This document shows positions 18,501 through 26,684 of a stretch of 64,000 bases of DNA, piece after piece (within the stretch, counting starts at the first letter, position 1; every line of letters starts with the position of its first letter). The notes under the pieces were generated by a model that saw only the letters and a list, made by a program, of their open reading frames with translations, was not told the DNA's origin and ran no database searches. The DNA lies in the NCBI RefSeq assembly GCF_025642255.1, contig NZ_CP106759.1, forward strand, positions 2,693,501-2,757,500, given 5' to 3'. This DNA comes from Stenotrophomonas maltophilia (GTDB taxonomy: Bacteria > Pseudomonadota > Gammaproteobacteria > Xanthomonadales > Xanthomonadaceae). The position numbers and the translations under genes were made by a program.

Positions 18501-18713
18501 GTTGTGGAAGTCGTAATCCAGGCACAGCGCGCGGCCGCCACCCGCGCCGCTGACCGGGCGCAGCGAGCCGCTGACCTGGTCGGACAGCACCAGCTTCCAG
18601 GCACTGACATCGTCGAAGTCGTCCAGCACCTTCGGCGCCGGCAGCGCCGGAGGGGCGGCGATCGCCAGGGAGGTCCACAACAGGCCCAGTCCAACGGCGA
18701 TCGCACCCTTCAT
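15546..18713 (-). CDS. Exported discoidin (F5/8 type C) domain protein with six-hairpin glycosidase module
   Basis: A 1055-residue exported protein. After the signal peptide (residues 1-19) comes a jelly-roll carbohydrate-binding-like region (about 25-195, VLDDFDD, CLDYDF, VGIRRALT), then an F5/8 type C discoidin domain (about 205-325, TVRTSVDGRDWRTAREV, ARYVRFDLQAG). A beta-sandwich region leads into an (alpha/alpha)6 six-hairpin module (about 640-960, SYARSWIRDGAMISEG, DSHGELIYNIAEYGRYTGD, WDNFWALRGYKDA), the fold of glucoamylase-like hydrolases. Asp/Glu in WIRDG and NDSHGE are the likely acid/base candidates. I cannot assign it to a numbered glycosidase family. Its ATG overlaps the permease stop (ATGA), so it belongs to the importer operon. 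Confidence 0.85.
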   Translation of the reverse strand: MKGAIAVGLGLLWTSLAIAAPPALPAPKVLDDFDDVSAWKLVLSDQVSGSLRPVSGAGGGRALCLDYDFHNVSGYVGIRRALTVEYPVNYRFGFQLRGDSPANDLQFKLIDASGDNVWWVNRPGYSFPRSWTPVEYRRRQIDKAWGPSPEKEMARSAAVEFTIYSKVGGRGTVCFDRLTLQGLPARDESPLRPEVIADTATALQDRMVDGKSDTFWISGGVKQQTISLDLHKSREIGGAVIDWLPDLQATRYTVRTSVDGRDWRTAREVTAGGGGRDWLALPDTDARYVRFDLQAGPNWRYGIRDITLKPLDFASTPNAFLSSVAADLPRGAVPRAFVGEQPYWTLLGLDGGQQQALISEDGALEPAKGSFSIEPFVRLDGKLIAWSDVAITQSLQDRYLPIANVDWVHEKVGLAVTGFVQGTPERAQLIGRYRLSNPDKVAHEYTLALAIRPWQVNPPTQFLNTTGGFSRIDSLDVGEQLVRINGEPRIYPLQVPDARFATSFDGKLDAMHLASGKLPATTTVKDSTGMASGALLYTITLEPGQSREVAVVLPQTGGWAPQAVDVAKAQQQVADMWRAKLGVVSLQVPKAGQPMVDTLRTAVAHMLISRVGPSLQPGTRSYARSWIRDGAMISEGLLRMGRSDAVRDYLNWYAPFQFENGKVPCCVDARGSDPVPENDSHGELIYNIAEYGRYTGDSTFMELMWPHVQGAYQYMEQLRASERTEENRARNPAFYGMMPASISHEGYSAKPMHSYWDNFWALRGYKDAALLATQLGKVEAMQIAESRDQFRDDLQASLLSAMQQHNIDYLPGSAELGDFDATSTTIALAPGGEQGRLPQQALEATFERYWKEFVARRDGKREWKDYTPYEWRNVAAFVRLGWRDRAWQATEFFFKDRAPQAWNQWAEVVSRTPRKPFFVGDLPHAWVASDFVRSALDMFAYSRDMDESLVLAGGVPTAWLQGEGIAVQGLRTPQGQLNYRLRRSDKLLVLEVQPGLVPPAGGVVLPWPYAGEPGDATINGAPGEWIDRELHVHELPARVEIEVPAAVRRSERKGQ

Positions 18714-19546
18714 CCCTTCACGCTCCCCAGCAACAATCCTTGGATGTAGTACCGCTGCAGCACCAGGAACAGTGCCAGCACCGGAACCACGGTAACCACC
18801 GCGCCGGCCATCATCATTTCCACGTCCATGATGTGTTCGCGCGAGAGGGTGGCCAGGGCCACCGGCAAAGTGTAGTGCTCCTGATCGGTCAACACGATCA
18901 GCGGCCACATGAAATCGTTCCATGCGCCCATGAAGGTGAAGATCGCCAGGGTCACCAGCACCGGCTTGAGCATCGGCAGCACGATCTGGAAGAAGATGCG
19001 CAGCTCCCCTGCCCCGTCGATGCGCGCGGCCTCCAGCAGTTCGTCCGGGATCGACCGCGCGTACTGCCGCACCAGGAAGATGCCGAACACGCTCGCCAGC
19101 GCCGGCACGATCACGCCACCGAAGCTGTTGACCAGCCCCAGCTGCTTCATCAGCAGGAACAGCGGCAGCATCGCCACCTGGGCGGGAATGACCAGCGCCG
19201 CCATCAACACCTGGAACAGGCGCTCACGGCCAACGAAATTCAGCTTGGCGAACGCATAGCCGGCCATCGTATTGAGCAGCAGCGAGCCCAGCGTGATCGC
19301 CAGCGACACCAGCAGGCTGTTGGCGAAATTGCCGCCCATGCCGGTACGCGCGAACAGCTCGTGGTAGTTGTGGGTGGTCACCTGCGAGGGCAACAGCGGA
19401 GGCGGGAAATGGCTGGCCTCGCCCTGCGGCATGAACGAGACCGAGACCATCCACAGCAGCGGCGCCAGGCTGACCAGGGCCAGCACCAGCAACGCGCCGT
19501 TGATCCACCACGGATGCCAGCGCGACTGGCCGATTTCACGACTCAT
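18710..19546 (-). CDS. Sugar ABC transporter permease (MalG type)
   Basis: A 278-residue inner-membrane subunit of a CUT1-type carbohydrate importer. Six membrane helices are apparent, and the cytoplasmic coupling loop carries the permease EAA motif as DELLEAARIDGAGELRIFFQ. The short N-terminus and the C-terminal GLLLGSVKG end are typical of the second (MalG/UgpE-like) permease. ATGA overlaps on both sides join it to the first permease and to the glycosidase gene. No ATP-binding subunit is encoded nearby, so it must share one encoded elsewhere. Confidence 0.93.
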   Translation of the reverse strand: MSREIGQSRWHPWWINGALLVLALVSLAPLLWMVSVSFMPQGEASHFPPPLLPSQVTTHNYHELFARTGMGGNFANSLLVSLAITLGSLLLNTMAGYAFAKLNFVGRERLFQVLMAALVIPAQVAMLPLFLLMKQLGLVNSFGGVIVPALASVFGIFLVRQYARSIPDELLEAARIDGAGELRIFFQIVLPMLKPVLVTLAIFTFMGAWNDFMWPLIVLTDQEHYTLPVALATLSREHIMDVEMMMAGAVVTVVPVLALFLVLQRYYIQGLLLGSVKG

Positions 19547-20424
19547 ACCAACTGCCTCCTGCGGCCAAAGCGCAGCATCACGGTGGTCACCGCCAGGATG
19601 ATCAGGAACAGCAGGAATGCCACCGCGGAGGCGCGTCCCAGGTTCCACCACTTGAAGCCTTCCTCGAACATGAAATACAGCACGCTGACCGTGCTCTGCA
19701 GCGGGTCGCCACGCGTCATCACGTAAGGCTCGGCGAACAGCTGGAAGTAGCCGGAGACGGTGATCACTCCGACCACGAGCAGCACCGGGCCGAGCATGGG
19801 CAGGGTGATGTGCAGGAACTGCTTCCAGCGCGAGGCACCGTCGATCCGCGCCGCCTCGTACAGATCATGCGGGATCGCCTGCAGGCCGGCCAGGAAGATC
19901 ACCATGTTGTAGCCGAAGTTCTTCCACACCGCGAACAGCATGATGGTGGGCATCGCCCAGTTCGGATCGCCCAGCCAGTCGATCGGGCTGATGCCCAGAT
20001 GGCCCAGGCCGTAGTTGACCAGGCCGTAGCTGGTATGGAACAGGTAGCGCCAGATCACCGCCACCGCCACCAGCGTGGTCACCACCGGCGCGAACAGCGC
20101 GGTGCGGAACAGCGCCTTGAAACGCGCGGCAGGCGCGTTCAGCAGCATCGCCGCGCCCAGTGACACACCGATCGACAGCGGCACACCGATCAGCACGAAG
20201 TAGCTGGTGTTCCACAGCGACTTCCAGAACATCGGCGTCTGCAGCAGGTCGATGTAGTTGCCGAGGCCGACGAAACGCAGGTTGCTGCTGTCGGCCAATG
20301 CGTACAGGTCGAAGTCGGTGACACTGAGCGCCAGCGCCGAGGCGACCGGCAGGCCGAAGAACACCCCCAGCACGATCAGCGATGGGCCTGCGAAGATCCA
20401 TCCGGCCAGCGAAGTTCGTTTCAT
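19543..20424 (-). CDS. Sugar ABC transporter permease (MalF/UgpA type)
   Basis: A 293-residue inner-membrane permease, first of the pair, with six helices and the EAA loop DLYEAARIDGASRWKQFLHI. The N-terminal AGWIFAGPSLIVLGVF helix is characteristic of UgpA/MsmF-like subunits. It starts within the stop codon of the binding-protein gene (ATGA at 20421-20424) and overlaps the second permease likewise. Substrate is not predictable from the permeases; the neighbouring glucanase suggests a glucan-derived oligosaccharide. Confidence 0.93.
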   Translation of the reverse strand: MKRTSLAGWIFAGPSLIVLGVFFGLPVASALALSVTDFDLYALADSSNLRFVGLGNYIDLLQTPMFWKSLWNTSYFVLIGVPLSIGVSLGAAMLLNAPAARFKALFRTALFAPVVTTLVAVAVIWRYLFHTSYGLVNYGLGHLGISPIDWLGDPNWAMPTIMLFAVWKNFGYNMVIFLAGLQAIPHDLYEAARIDGASRWKQFLHITLPMLGPVLLVVGVITVSGYFQLFAEPYVMTRGDPLQSTVSVLYFMFEEGFKWWNLGRASAVAFLLFLIILAVTTVMLRFGRRRQLV

Positions 20425-21764
20425 TGCGCGCTCCCATCGGCCAGGGTGCTGCTTGAACGCGTCGGCGAAGGCGCGCGCTCCTGCAGGCGTTGTTGTTCAT
20501 GCATCCAGCGACGCTTGGCCAGCACCTTGTCCACGCGCTGGTCCAGCTCGGCCACGGCGTCGTCCTGAGGCATCCCGCCGCGCACCACCTTTTCGGTGAC
20601 GATGCGCATTTCCTGCACGATGCGCTCCCACTCAAGCACCTTCGGCGTCGGCCTGACCCGCTCCAGCTGGTCGCGGAACGCCGCCGCCAGCGGATCACCG
20701 GCCAGGGACGGTGCATCCCAGGCACTGCGACGCGGCGGCAGATCACCGATGATCGAATGGAAACGGGCCTGGATTTCCGGGCGCGACAGGAACTCGATCA
20801 GCTTCCAGGAGGCTTGCTTCTGCTGCGATTTGCGGAAGATCACCAGGCTGGTACCGCCGGCGATGCCCGCACCGGGGCCATCCGGGCCCGGCAACGCCGC
20901 GGTGCCCCACTGCCCCTCCAGCGCCTTCGGCTGCAGCTTCTTGAACTCGCGGATGTTCCAGGGGCCGGAGATGTAGAACACGTTGAAGCCGCGGAAGAAT
21001 TCATCCCAGACATTGGAGATCTGCGTCTCGGACATCTTCGGCGCCCAGCCCTGCTCGAACATGTTGGCGTAGAAGGCCAGCGTGCGGCGGAAGCCCGGGC
21101 TGGAGAAGTTGCCACGGGTATCGTCGTCGCGCAGCAGCGGATCGGGTTGCTGCAGCGCCAGTGACAGCTGCTGCTCGAACTCGTTGATCGGCATCAGCAC
21201 GGCATAGCGGTTCGGGCCCTGCATGCGCTTGATCGCCGCCATCTGTTCGTTCCACTCCTGCCAGGTCCGCGGCGGGTGGTCGTAACCGGCCTTGGCCAGC
21301 AGGTCCTTGCGGTAATAGATCAGGCGGGTATCGACGTACCACGGCACGCCCACCAGCTCGCCATGGATCACGTTGGTGTCCCAGATGCCCTGGAAGTAGT
21401 CCTTCGGGTCGACCACCGCCGAGCGCTGCACGAACGGTTGCAGCGGCGTCAGCGCATCGAGCTCGGCGAATTCGGGAACCCAGGTGTTGCCCAGCTGGCA
21501 GACATCGGGCAGGCCATCGGCGGCGAACGCGGTGAGCAGCTTCTCGTGCGCCGCGGTCCATGGGATGTTCTGCACATCCACCTTGATGCCGGGATTCTCG
21601 GCCTCGAATTCGTGGATCAGCTCGCTGACCACTTCCGCTTCGCGCCCCATCGCCCAGAAGCGCACGGTGGTGGTGCCCGGTTCGGTACGGGCGCAGCCCG
21701 CCACGACCAGCGCGGCCAGGGCCGGCAGCGCCCAGCGGCGCATGCGATGGAGCCAGTTCTGCAC
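20421..21764 (-). CDS. Sugar ABC transporter substrate-binding lipoprotein
   Basis: Family 1 extracellular solute-binding protein, about 447 residues, with a lipoprotein signal (ALAALVVAGC) that anchors it in the membrane facing the periplasm. The body shows type I features: TTVRFWAMG at the first strand, ENPGIKVDVQNIPW, the YYRKDLLAKAGYDHPP hinge segment, and a ligand-facing aromatic WGTAALPGP loop. I prefer the GTG at 21764, five bases after the glucanase stop with AGGGAAAG upstream; ATG 21743 is the alternative and still gives a full lipobox. An unusual C-terminal stretch (MHEQQRLQERAPSPTRSSS) extends beyond the fold. Confidence 0.9.
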   Translation of the reverse strand: MQNWLHRMRRWALPALAALVVAGCARTEPGTTTVRFWAMGREAEVVSELIHEFEAENPGIKVDVQNIPWTAAHEKLLTAFAADGLPDVCQLGNTWVPEFAELDALTPLQPFVQRSAVVDPKDYFQGIWDTNVIHGELVGVPWYVDTRLIYYRKDLLAKAGYDHPPRTWQEWNEQMAAIKRMQGPNRYAVLMPINEFEQQLSLALQQPDPLLRDDDTRGNFSSPGFRRTLAFYANMFEQGWAPKMSETQISNVWDEFFRGFNVFYISGPWNIREFKKLQPKALEGQWGTAALPGPDGPGAGIAGGTSLVIFRKSQQKQASWKLIEFLSRPEIQARFHSIIGDLPPRRSAWDAPSLAGDPLAAAFRDQLERVRPTPKVLEWERIVQEMRIVTEKVVRGGMPQDDAVAELDQRVDKVLAKRRWMHEQQRLQERAPSPTRSSSTLADGSAQ

Positions 21765-21768
21765 AGCG

Positions 21769-23373
21769 TTACTTTCCCTGGCCTGTGGTGCGGTTGGCAT
21801 TGTTCTTCTGTTCCTGTGCGGCGGCCGCGCGTGACTCGGCGATGCCGACCGCGCGCGCCGATGCAGCCTTCTCGTCCTTCTGCAGTTCCAGCGGCTGGAA
21901 CGAGCCCTCGGGGGCCAGCCAGCCGCCGCTGAATCCGGCGCGCTCCAGCCCCTTGCGGATGTAGGGGTTCTTCTTCATGACTTCCCACACGAAGTCGTTG
22001 CGGTAATTGGCGATCATGGTCAGGATCGGGCCCTGGTCGATGGCGATGTAGTCGCTGGCGACCCAGCCACGATCCGGCACCAGGCGCCCGGTCTTGATCG
22101 GAATGTCGTAGCTGAAGCTGGGATTGAACGAATCCAGGAAGCCGTAGCTGGAATAGATGTAATCGCCGAAGCGCTTGTGCATCTCCAGCGTGGCCGGAAT
22201 GACCTGCTCCGGGGCGAACACGATCGAGGCCACCGCCGCGGTCGGCGCGATGGTGCCGTCGTCGAAGTTCTCGCGCAGGCCGGCGCCGCGCGAGGAGTAG
22301 TGGCGGAACTGGCGCTGCTCGCCGCGATATTCCTGGGTGGTGTTCTGCGGACCATCGCTGGCGGTCAGTCCCCACACGTTCTCGCCGTACTCCTTCCACT
22401 GCATCGGGTTGGCGATGGCGTACTCGCGCTGGGCCAGCGCGGCCGAGCGGCTGTTGAGGAAGTAGGTGCTGCCGCGCTCGCGCATGTAGGCATCCTGGAT
22501 ATCGCGGAAATCGATCCAGACATGGCTGTACTGGTGGCCGAACAGTGGCCCGAAGGACAGGTATTCCTGGCCCTGGTAGACGCCCCAGTCGTTGTCGTAG
22601 GTCCGGGTCCACACCGTCCATGCGTCGGGGCTGACCGGATGCGTGGGCGAGCCGAGGGCAAGGATGTACACCATCATCGCCTCGTTGTAGCCCATCCAGT
22701 CGTGGTCGATGAAGCCGCTTTCGGGGAACCAGCCCATCGAGATCAGCGGCGCGCGCTGCTGCAGCCACGGCCAGTCGATCTTCCTGTACAGGGTATCGGC
22801 AATCTGCCGGATCTCCTTCTCGCGCGGATCATCGCCGTCGTAATAGGACTGCGCGAACAGCACGCCCATCATCAGCAGCGCGGTATCCACCGACGACAGT
22901 TCGACCCAGCTGTCGTAGCGGCGGCCTTCCTGCATGTCCAGGAAGTGATAGTAGAAGCCCTTGTAGCCGGCCTTGCCGGTGCGCTGCGGGCCCATCGGCA
23001 CGTCACGGAAGAACTTCAGCGTCGTCAGCGTGCGGTCGATCGCCTGGTTGCGGCTGACCCAGCCATTCTCGATGCCGATCGGATAGGCGGTGAGCGCGAA
23101 GCCGACCGAGGCGATGCTGGCGAACGGGCGTGACGGATAACGGTCCGGTGTCAGGCCGTTCACTTCATTGGTGGTGTCCCAGAAAAACTGGAAGGTGCGG
23201 CGTTCAATGTCATCGAACAGCGGCGGCAGTTCCGGCTTCATCGGCCGCGGCGGTGCATCGGCCTCGATCAGGATCACCGGCGGCCGGGGTTTGGCGGGCT
23301 CCTGCTGGGCCGGCTTGCAGGCGGCGATGGCCAGGGTCATCGCTGCGGCGGACAACAGGTGGCGTGCCTGCAT
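21769..23373 (-). CDS. Glucoamylase-like lipoprotein (PF10091 type, GH144-like beta-1,2-glucanase)
   Basis: A 534-residue exported lipoprotein (LAIAACKP lipobox) with the glycoamylase-like (alpha/alpha)6 domain. Diagnostic blocks are FFWDTTNEVNGLTPDRYPS, SIASVGFALTAYPIG, GFYYHFLD, SVDTALLMMGVL, FPESGFIDHDWMGYNEAMM and FGPLFGHQYSHVWIDFRD. Characterised proteins of this domain are endo-beta-1,2-glucanases of GH144; that activity here is an inference from domain similarity. The ATG at 23373 has a strong GGAGGAA site and opens the lipoprotein signal. A Lys/Ala/Gln-rich tail ends the protein. First gene of the importer operon, with a LacI-type operator 54 bases upstream. Confidence 0.88.
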   Translation of the reverse strand: MQARHLLSAAAMTLAIAACKPAQQEPAKPRPPVILIEADAPPRPMKPELPPLFDDIERRTFQFFWDTTNEVNGLTPDRYPSRPFASIASVGFALTAYPIGIENGWVSRNQAIDRTLTTLKFFRDVPMGPQRTGKAGYKGFYYHFLDMQEGRRYDSWVELSSVDTALLMMGVLFAQSYYDGDDPREKEIRQIADTLYRKIDWPWLQQRAPLISMGWFPESGFIDHDWMGYNEAMMVYILALGSPTHPVSPDAWTVWTRTYDNDWGVYQGQEYLSFGPLFGHQYSHVWIDFRDIQDAYMRERGSTYFLNSRSAALAQREYAIANPMQWKEYGENVWGLTASDGPQNTTQEYRGEQRQFRHYSSRGAGLRENFDDGTIAPTAAVASIVFAPEQVIPATLEMHKRFGDYIYSSYGFLDSFNPSFSYDIPIKTGRLVPDRGWVASDYIAIDQGPILTMIANYRNDFVWEVMKKNPYIRKGLERAGFSGGWLAPEGSFQPLELQKDEKAASARAVGIAESRAAAAQEQKNNANRTTGQGK

Positions 23374-23426
23374 GGCGCGGTTCCTCCGGTGGACTGATCG
23401 ATGGGAAAGCATAACGTCCAATGATC

Positions 23427-23440
23427 TGAAATCGTTTACA
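23427..23440. promoter_or_regulatory. Putative LacI-family operator upstream of the glucanase/importer operon
   Basis: TGAAATCGTTTACA, whose complement reads TGTAAACGATTTCA, is the imperfect palindrome with central CG that LacI/GalR proteins bind. It sits in the 177-base gap between the TonB receptor stop and the glucanase start, in an AT-rich island. Confidence 0.6.
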
Positions 23441-23550
23441 AACCACACATTTAAAAAAGCCACGGGAACGTGGCCTGACAGCGCGATCATCGCAGTTGCC
23501 GATGCCGCCGGCGAACCGGCGGCATCGACTCCTGCAGCAGGCATACCCGC

Positions 23551-26500
23551 TTAGAAGCGGAAGCCCACTTCCGCCTTGATCTGGCGGGGCGTACCGATGA
23601 TGTCACCGGTCTCGTTGTAGCTGGCCTGCAGCTTGCCGTTGGTCTTGACGTAGTTGTAGGTGGAGAAGTTGTCGAAATCGAACACGTTGATGATGTCCAG
23701 ACGAGCGTACAGCTCGGTATCACCCGGCATCTTGAACGTCTTCGTCGCCTGCAGGTCGACCGAGCGGTAGCCGAAGATCTTGCCACCCACCAGGAACTTG
23801 CCGTTGGCGTTGGGCACGGCCGCCTGCGGGGTCGGCAGGGTGTAGCCGCTGGCCTGCGGCACGGGGTACCAGTCGTTGACGGCCGTCGGCGTTGCCAAGG
23901 TGATCTTGCCGCCGAAGGTGATGCCCCAGAAGCCTGCGTACGAACCGGTCACCACCAGGCGGTGACGAGGGGCACCGTTGGAACGGATGGTCGGGTAATC
24001 GCCGATCAGGCCGCGGTCGAACGCGTACTTCTCGTTGATGTCGCGGTTGTGGCGTGCGGTGGTCCAGGTGTAGGCGATCGAGGTGCCCCAGCCGCTTTCC
24101 TTGGTGAACGGCTTCTGCGCCGACAGCAGGACCTGGGTGGCGCGGGTCTTGATGCCCTGCTGGCCGATGATCAGGCTGCCGAAGCCCGGCACGTTGCAGC
24201 TCCAGGCCTGGCTCAGGCCCGGCTCGGTACCGCCGCACAGGCGCGGATCATCGAAGAACTGGCCGGTCGGGTAACGGTTGCCCAGGGTGAAGGCGAAACC
24301 GTCGTAGCTCAGGGTGCGGGCGATGGTGGCATCGGTCAGCCAGTCACCGATCTGGTTGCTCATGCCCAGGCTGAACTGATCCGAGTACGGTGCCTTCAGC
24401 TTGTTGTTCAGCAGGTCGACCTCCAGGCCGGCGTTGCTGGTCGATCCCACCAGCGCCTGCAGGTTGCCGATGCCGTTGAGCAGGTTCGGATTCCAGTCGT
24501 AGCAGGCGGCCTGACCGTTGATGCAGGTCCCGGTGGCCGGGTTGCGGAAGTAGATGGTCGGCTGCGGCAGGGCCAGCTTGGTGGTCTCCAGCTGCAGGTT
24601 GTCGAACAGGTCGCGGTCGTAGGAACGGCCGGCACCACCGTGGATCACATGCTGCTCGTCGGCGTTGATGTCATACGAGAAGCCCAGGCGCGGCTGCCAG
24701 GCATCCTTGAATGCCTTGCGGTTGTGACCGTTGCTGATGTAGTCGCTGATGTCCAGGCCGCCCAGCGCCAGCGAATCGGCGTAGGTCTGGCCGGCGGGTG
24801 CGCGCGGATCCTGCGAATAGATGGCATCGACCACCTGCTGCGGGGTCACGAAGTCCAGGTAGGACGGGGTCTTCTCGTAGTCCCAGCGCAGGCCGATGTT
24901 CAGCTGCAGGTGGTCATTGACCTGCCAGTCGTCCTGGATGAACACGCCGTACTGCTTGGACTTGGAGCGTACTTCGCCGGACACGCCCGACACGCCGGTC
25001 ACCGGCTTGACGAACTGCGCCTTGTACGGAATCGAGTCCGGGAAGTCCGGATCACCCAAGGTGTAGGTGAAGGTCGGGTTGATCTGCGCCGCATCGGAAG
25101 CGTACAGGTCGATCTGCTTGTACTTCACGCCCATCTTGATGGTGTGGTCGCCCGCCCACTGGATGCCATCCAGGGTCAGGTTGTCTTCGATCGACCAGCC
25201 CTTCTGGCCCTTCACCTGCGAGTCCAGTGCCGAGGCGCCACCGATCTTCACGATCGTGCGGTCTTCAGGACCGTCCGGCGCGGTGTAGGTGATGCCGTTG
25301 GCCAGGGTCAGCGGGGTCGGGTTGTTGAACGAATCTTCGTGGGTGACCATCAATTCGTTGTAGTAGCGCTCGCCGCTGTGGTTCCAGCGCAGCGCGTAAC
25401 GACGGTCGGTATTGACCACTTCACGGCCGGCTTCCGGCGAGGTCTGGCCACTGAACTGCGACTGCGTTTCGTCGCGGTCCTGGAAGGTCAGCTCGATGCG
25501 ATCGTTGTCGGTCGGCTCGAAGTCGATCTTGCCGAAGATCAGGTCCTGCTGGAACGGCTGGCTGGCCGGGCCGAGACCGGCGGCGCCGGCGGGCGGCAGC
25601 AGACCGGCGGCACCGGTGACCGCACCGTCCGGTGCGATGGTGACCGGCAGGTCGAAGCGCTTGGCTTCGTAGGTCACGAAGAAGTGGGCCTTGTCCTGGA
25701 TGATCGGGCCGCCCAGCGCGAAGCCGTATTCCTTCTCGGCCGACACCTGCTTGTCCTTGCCGCCCTGGCGTTCGGCCGGGGTCTTGGCGCGCATGTCCTC
25801 GTCGGTGTAGCGATAGAACGCCTCACCCTTGAATTCGTTGGTGCCGGACTTGGTCGCGGCGGTCACCGCAGCGCTCGAGACCTGGCCGTACTCGGCCTTG
25901 TAGTTGCCGCTGATGACCTTGTATTCGCCAATGGCCAGCTGCGGGAAGGGGTTGCCGGCGCTGCCGGACTGGCCGGCCACACCGCCGCCCTTGACGTAGC
26001 TCTTCTGGCCCACGCCATCGATGTACACGTTGGTGCCATCGGCATTGGTGGCGCCGCCGCGCAGCGAGGTGTTGCCCTTGGCATCACGGGTGAAGATCAG
26101 GCCCGGCACCGCGTCGGCGAACTCCAGGAAGTTGCGCGACACCTGCGGGGTGGTCTGGATCTGCTGCAGGCTGACGGTCTTGCCGACTTCGGACGTGCGC
26201 ACTTCCTGCAGCAGGGTCGGCGCGACGACGTTGACGGTGTCCAGGTTGGTGGCCGCGGTCGAACCCGGGGTGCTGCTGGCAGCGCCGGCGAAGTTCAGGG
26301 TGGCGGTGGAGGCCACGGTCACGGTGACCTTCTGGGTCTGGCCGTTGGCCACCACGTCATAGGTGCCCGGGTCCAGGCCCATCAGCGAGTAGCTGCCGTC
26401 GGCGCGGACGGTGCCGCGGCGCACGGTGCCGGTCGCAACGTTGGTGGCGGTGACCTCCGAACCGGCTTGTGCGCCGGCAACCTGGCCGCGCAGGCTGGCG

Positions 26501-26607
26501 TTGGCCGACTGCGCCAGGGCGTTCGGGGCGGCGGCCAGCATCAGGCAGCTGACCAGTGCGGTGCTCAGCAGCCGGCGCGCCGGCGTGCGGATAGTGGAAT
26601 GCATCAT
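23551..26607 (-). CDS. TonB-dependent receptor with carboxypeptidase-regulatory-like N-domain
   Basis: A 1018-residue outer-membrane receptor that takes up a ligand using TonB energy. After the signal peptide (LLSTALVSCLMLAAAPNALA) there is a carboxypeptidase-regulatory-like domain (about 35-110, SLRGQVAGAQAGSEVTA), a TonB box-like LDTVNVV near 130, the plug with NVYIDGVGQKSY, and a 22-strand barrel ending in aromatic GFRF. This is the OmpA-related oar-like subtype, often used for large substrates. It starts at the first of two tandem ATGs. Location between a LacI regulator and a glucanase suggests an oligosaccharide ligand. No clear operator is seen in its 77-base upstream gap. Confidence 0.92.
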   Translation of the reverse strand: MMHSTIRTPARRLLSTALVSCLMLAAAPNALAQSANASLRGQVAGAQAGSEVTATNVATGTVRRGTVRADGSYSLMGLDPGTYDVVANGQTQKVTVTVASTATLNFAGAASSTPGSTAATNLDTVNVVAPTLLQEVRTSEVGKTVSLQQIQTTPQVSRNFLEFADAVPGLIFTRDAKGNTSLRGGATNADGTNVYIDGVGQKSYVKGGGVAGQSGSAGNPFPQLAIGEYKVISGNYKAEYGQVSSAAVTAATKSGTNEFKGEAFYRYTDEDMRAKTPAERQGGKDKQVSAEKEYGFALGGPIIQDKAHFFVTYEAKRFDLPVTIAPDGAVTGAAGLLPPAGAAGLGPASQPFQQDLIFGKIDFEPTDNDRIELTFQDRDETQSQFSGQTSPEAGREVVNTDRRYALRWNHSGERYYNELMVTHEDSFNNPTPLTLANGITYTAPDGPEDRTIVKIGGASALDSQVKGQKGWSIEDNLTLDGIQWAGDHTIKMGVKYKQIDLYASDAAQINPTFTYTLGDPDFPDSIPYKAQFVKPVTGVSGVSGEVRSKSKQYGVFIQDDWQVNDHLQLNIGLRWDYEKTPSYLDFVTPQQVVDAIYSQDPRAPAGQTYADSLALGGLDISDYISNGHNRKAFKDAWQPRLGFSYDINADEQHVIHGGAGRSYDRDLFDNLQLETTKLALPQPTIYFRNPATGTCINGQAACYDWNPNLLNGIGNLQALVGSTSNAGLEVDLLNNKLKAPYSDQFSLGMSNQIGDWLTDATIARTLSYDGFAFTLGNRYPTGQFFDDPRLCGGTEPGLSQAWSCNVPGFGSLIIGQQGIKTRATQVLLSAQKPFTKESGWGTSIAYTWTTARHNRDINEKYAFDRGLIGDYPTIRSNGAPRHRLVVTGSYAGFWGITFGGKITLATPTAVNDWYPVPQASGYTLPTPQAAVPNANGKFLVGGKIFGYRSVDLQATKTFKMPGDTELYARLDIINVFDFDNFSTYNYVKTNGKLQASYNETGDIIGTPRQIKAEVGFRF

Positions 26608-26684
26608 CAACTCAATCTCCGGGTGGCGGCGACCGCGTGTGCGGTCCCCTGCGATCAATCAAAAAAGAAGGAACGCCTCCGGCT

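Noticed and set aside
26631..26646. GACCGC-GTGT-GCGGTC inverted repeat in the LacI-receptor gap as a LacI operator or terminator
   Set aside because: No central-CG operator pattern and no T-run; probably a chance hairpin.
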